Below, in pieces: positions 5,255 through 6,700 of a DNA stretch of 6,700 nt. How positions within the stretch are numbered: position 1 is the stretch's first letter; every line of letters starts with the position of its first letter. The stretch is from Caldilineaceae bacterium (GTDB lineage: Bacteria; Chloroflexota; Anaerolineae; Caldilineales; Caldilineaceae). Location: positions 1 through 6,700 of the forward strand of contig JAHEML010000217.1 in the NCBI GenBank assembly GCA_024643705.1, given 5' to 3'. The notes under the pieces are model-generated. The model was not told where the DNA came from. It did no database searches and saw nothing but the letters and a program-made list of their open reading frames with translations. The translations under genes and the position numbers were made by a program.

Positions 5255-6539
5255 CCGTCCCACCAATCGGATTAACATCCAAGAAACCATCGTCACCTTG
5301 CTCATGTCCCTGGCGCTGGCTCTGATTGTCTGGATTTTTGCGGTTGATCAGGAAAATCCACTTGTCCGGGACGAATTTTCCACCCCAATCTCCATCGGCA
5401 TACGCGGGCTCAACCCCCAGCTACAGACTCTGCAAGACTTGACCCAACGTACTGTCTCGCTCAACCTGCGCGCGCCCCTGCGTACCTGGGAAACACTCTC
5501 GGCGGATGATTTTATTGCAGTGATTGATCTCTCGTCTTTCGCGCCTGGCATCCACGATGTGCCTATTCAGGTGGATGTGGTAAACCCGGACGTAGAAGTG
5601 TTGGGCCAACAACCCCGACAGCTTCGGGTGCAGATCGAGAATGTGATCACCAAAACCGTTTCGGTCCAGGTGGATATTGCCGACACTGCGGCTTTTGGCT
5701 ACGATTGGCAAACCCCCATTTCGGAGCCAATCTCGGTAGAAATCTCCGGGCCAGAAACCCAGGTCAACCAAGTACAGGCTGCCCATGCCGAGGTGCGCCT
5801 GCTTGGCACAAAAAACCAAGTGGAGCGTAACCAGACCCTGGTGGCCCGGGACGGACAAAACCAGCCGGTTGAACGGGTGCGCATCGACCCGGCCACCGCA
5901 CGGATTGTTGTGCCGGTTGTCCAACGGCCAGGGCGCAAAGAAGTCGCGGTGCTTGTGCAGGTCGACGGCCAACCAGCGCCCAGCTACAGAATCACCAGCG
6001 TCAAACCCGAGCCGTCTACCGTCATTCTACTTGGCAGCGCAGATGCTCTGCGCAATGTGCCTGGCTACGTAGAAACATCCCGGCTCTCTATCGACGGAGC
6101 TACCAGTGATGTCCGCGAGCGGCTGCCCTTGAATTTGCCCGAAAATGTCTCGGTGCTGGAGGAAGCCGGTGTCTTTGTCACTGTCGGCATTTCGCCTATC
6201 GAAAGCAGCGCAACAGTCAGCCGCCAGCCTGTCATTGTAGGATTGAGCGACCTGCTGACAGCAACCGTTTCGCTCTCGCGGGTGGATGTTCTTGTCAGCG
6301 GCGCCCTGCCCAAGCTAGACGAATTAGGGCCATCGGATGTGCAGGTGACATTGGACCTGACCGGGCTGGTGCCAGGCAGCCACGTGATTCTCCCCAAGGT
6401 GGTCACGCCCGAAGGGATATTTGTCGAAGGCGTCATCCCCCAGGCCATCGAAGTCGTGATTGACGGGGTTGCGGCGAGTGCCGACGAGACGGGTGAATCA
6501 AGCCCAGAATCCTCCCCTGATCCAACCCCAACCCCGTAG
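5244..6539 (+). CDS. cdaR: YbbR-domain protein, CdaA partner/regulator
   Basis: 431 residues from ATG 5244, preferred over ATG 5223 because GGAAGA (5230-5235) lies eight bases upstream and the predicted N-terminus MRNSRPTNRI then leads directly into the single membrane anchor at about 15-34 (ETIVTLLMSLALALIVWIFA). The remainder is outside the cytoplasm: four YbbR-type beta-rich repeats at roughly 46-133, 137-225, 232-315 and 327-407. The repeat homology shows in DLSSFAPGIHDVPIQV (95-110) and DLTGLVPGSHVILPKV (371-386), the family's L-x-x-x-x-PG-x-H-x-x-x-x-V pattern. The last about 20 residues are a Ser/Pro/Thr/Glu-rich low-complexity tail. In Firmicutes CdaR binds CdaA and modulates c-di-AMP synthesis; whether activating or inhibiting varies. 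The 11-bp overlap with cdaA indicates coupled translation. The ligand or stimulus of the YbbR domains is unknown. Confidence 0.95.
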   Translation: MRNSRPTNRINIQETIVTLLMSLALALIVWIFAVDQENPLVRDEFSTPISIGIRGLNPQLQTLQDLTQRTVSLNLRAPLRTWETLSADDFIAVIDLSSFAPGIHDVPIQVDVVNPDVEVLGQQPRQLRVQIENVITKTVSVQVDIADTAAFGYDWQTPISEPISVEISGPETQVNQVQAAHAEVRLLGTKNQVERNQTLVARDGQNQPVERVRIDPATARIVVPVVQRPGRKEVAVLVQVDGQPAPSYRITSVKPEPSTVILLGSADALRNVPGYVETSRLSIDGATSDVRERLPLNLPENVSVLEEAGVFVTVGISPIESSATVSRQPVIVGLSDLLTATVSLSRVDVLVSGALPKLDELGPSDVQVTLDLTGLVPGSHVILPKVVTPEGIFVEGVIPQAIEVVIDGVAASADETGESSPESSPDPTPTP

Positions 6540-6544
6540 CAAGT

Positions 6545-6581
6545 AAACGAAGAGAACCAAAACGTTTCGGCTTCTTCGTTT
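6545..6581. terminator. Imperfect hairpin after cdaR, probable terminator
   Basis: AAACGAAGA (6545-6553) pairs with TCTTCGTTT (6573-6581), nine perfect pairs, starting six bases after the cdaR stop. The arms enclose a second near-palindrome, CCAAAACGTTTCGG (6557-6570), with one mismatched pair. The 3' arm ends in only TTT and then C, so the T tract is weak. The A-rich 5' arm gives TTT in the other direction too, so it could act bidirectionally. Position at the end of the + strand gene run supports termination. Confidence 0.5.
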
Positions 6582-6700
6582 CAGCCACTCTTTGTGATAA
6601 GATTGATTCTTTGTGGCCGGTGAATCGGGGCCAGCTTTCTGCTGTGGGCGAGTTGTGGCCCTTAGGCATACCGTATAGAGACCAATGGACATTTGGCATG
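6582..6700. other. Non-coding or unassigned right edge
   Basis: No + strand gene begins here. On the - strand an open frame runs from an ATG at 6699 back into the cdaR 3' end (to 6433), but its product is Arg/Pro/Ser-rich, shares no motif I know and crosses the hairpin and the cdaR coding region, so I do not call it. No promoter or RNA gene can be defended. Confidence 0.5.

Noticed and set aside
5421..5972. 183-codon - strand frame opposite cdaR
   Set aside because: Shadow of the cdaR frame, without motifs or ribosome site; cdaR repeats are clearly the coding sense.
6433..6699. Possible convergent - strand gene at the right edge
   Set aside because: It passes through the post-cdaR hairpin and into cdaR, has low-complexity basic composition, and matches nothing I recognise.
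1..6700. Mobile element, CRISPR, toxin-antitoxin or defence system
   Set aside because: No transposase, integrase, repeat-spacer array, or paired small toxin/antitoxin genes are visible; the gene set is chromosomal housekeeping and signalling.

Overview
The window is a compact stretch of bacterial chromosome, moderately GC-rich by eye, with every supported gene on the + strand and short gaps or overlaps between genes. Recalled protein resemblances (the stand-alone HD phosphohydrolase of the COG3294 type, the KPSLRTR form of ornithine carbamoyltransferase, a cdaA-cdaR pair without glmM directly after it) fit Chloroflexota, perhaps the Anaerolineae/Caldilineae side. This placement is inference from memory, not a database result.

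Layout. (1) Positions 1-665 hold the C-terminal two thirds of a YegS/diacylglycerol-kinase-type lipid kinase, cut by the window edge. (2) Positions 666-954 contain no conventional gene. They hold an extended -10 promoter candidate (about 735-743), a possible 59-codon small ORF (779-958) whose stop overlaps the next start as ATGA, and inside that ORF a 20-bp inverted repeat with one mismatch (821-840 / 862-881). (3) Positions 955-1821 encode an unrecognised membrane protein with 8-9 hydrophobic segments. (4) Positions 1882-2586 encode a soluble HD-domain phosphohydrolase; its stop codon lies in a perfect 15-bp tandem duplication. (5) Positions 2628-3428 encode a fumarylacetoacetate-hydrolase-family enzyme. 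(6) Positions 3474-4406 encode ornithine carbamoyltransferase (argF). (7) Positions 4433-5254 and 5244-6539 encode the diadenylate cyclase CdaA and its membrane-anchored YbbR-domain partner CdaR, overlapping by 11 bp. (8) A hairpin at 6545-6581 probably ends the unit; 6582-6700 shows no supportable gene.

How the genes fit together. cdaA-cdaR is the clearest functional unit: CdaA makes the second messenger c-di-AMP at the membrane and CdaR is its extracytoplasmic partner. The other genes (lipid kinase, membrane protein, HD phosphohydrolase, FAH-family enzyme, argF) are a mixed housekeeping set, co-oriented and probably partly co-transcribed, with no obvious common pathway. I see no transposase, CRISPR array, tRNA or rRNA. 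Most of the window is ordinary conserved gene content. The least explained piece is 735-958: promoter, small ORF, long inverted repeat and the junction with the orphan membrane protein. A second, speculative point is an HD phosphohydrolase lying two genes from a c-di-AMP cyclase.
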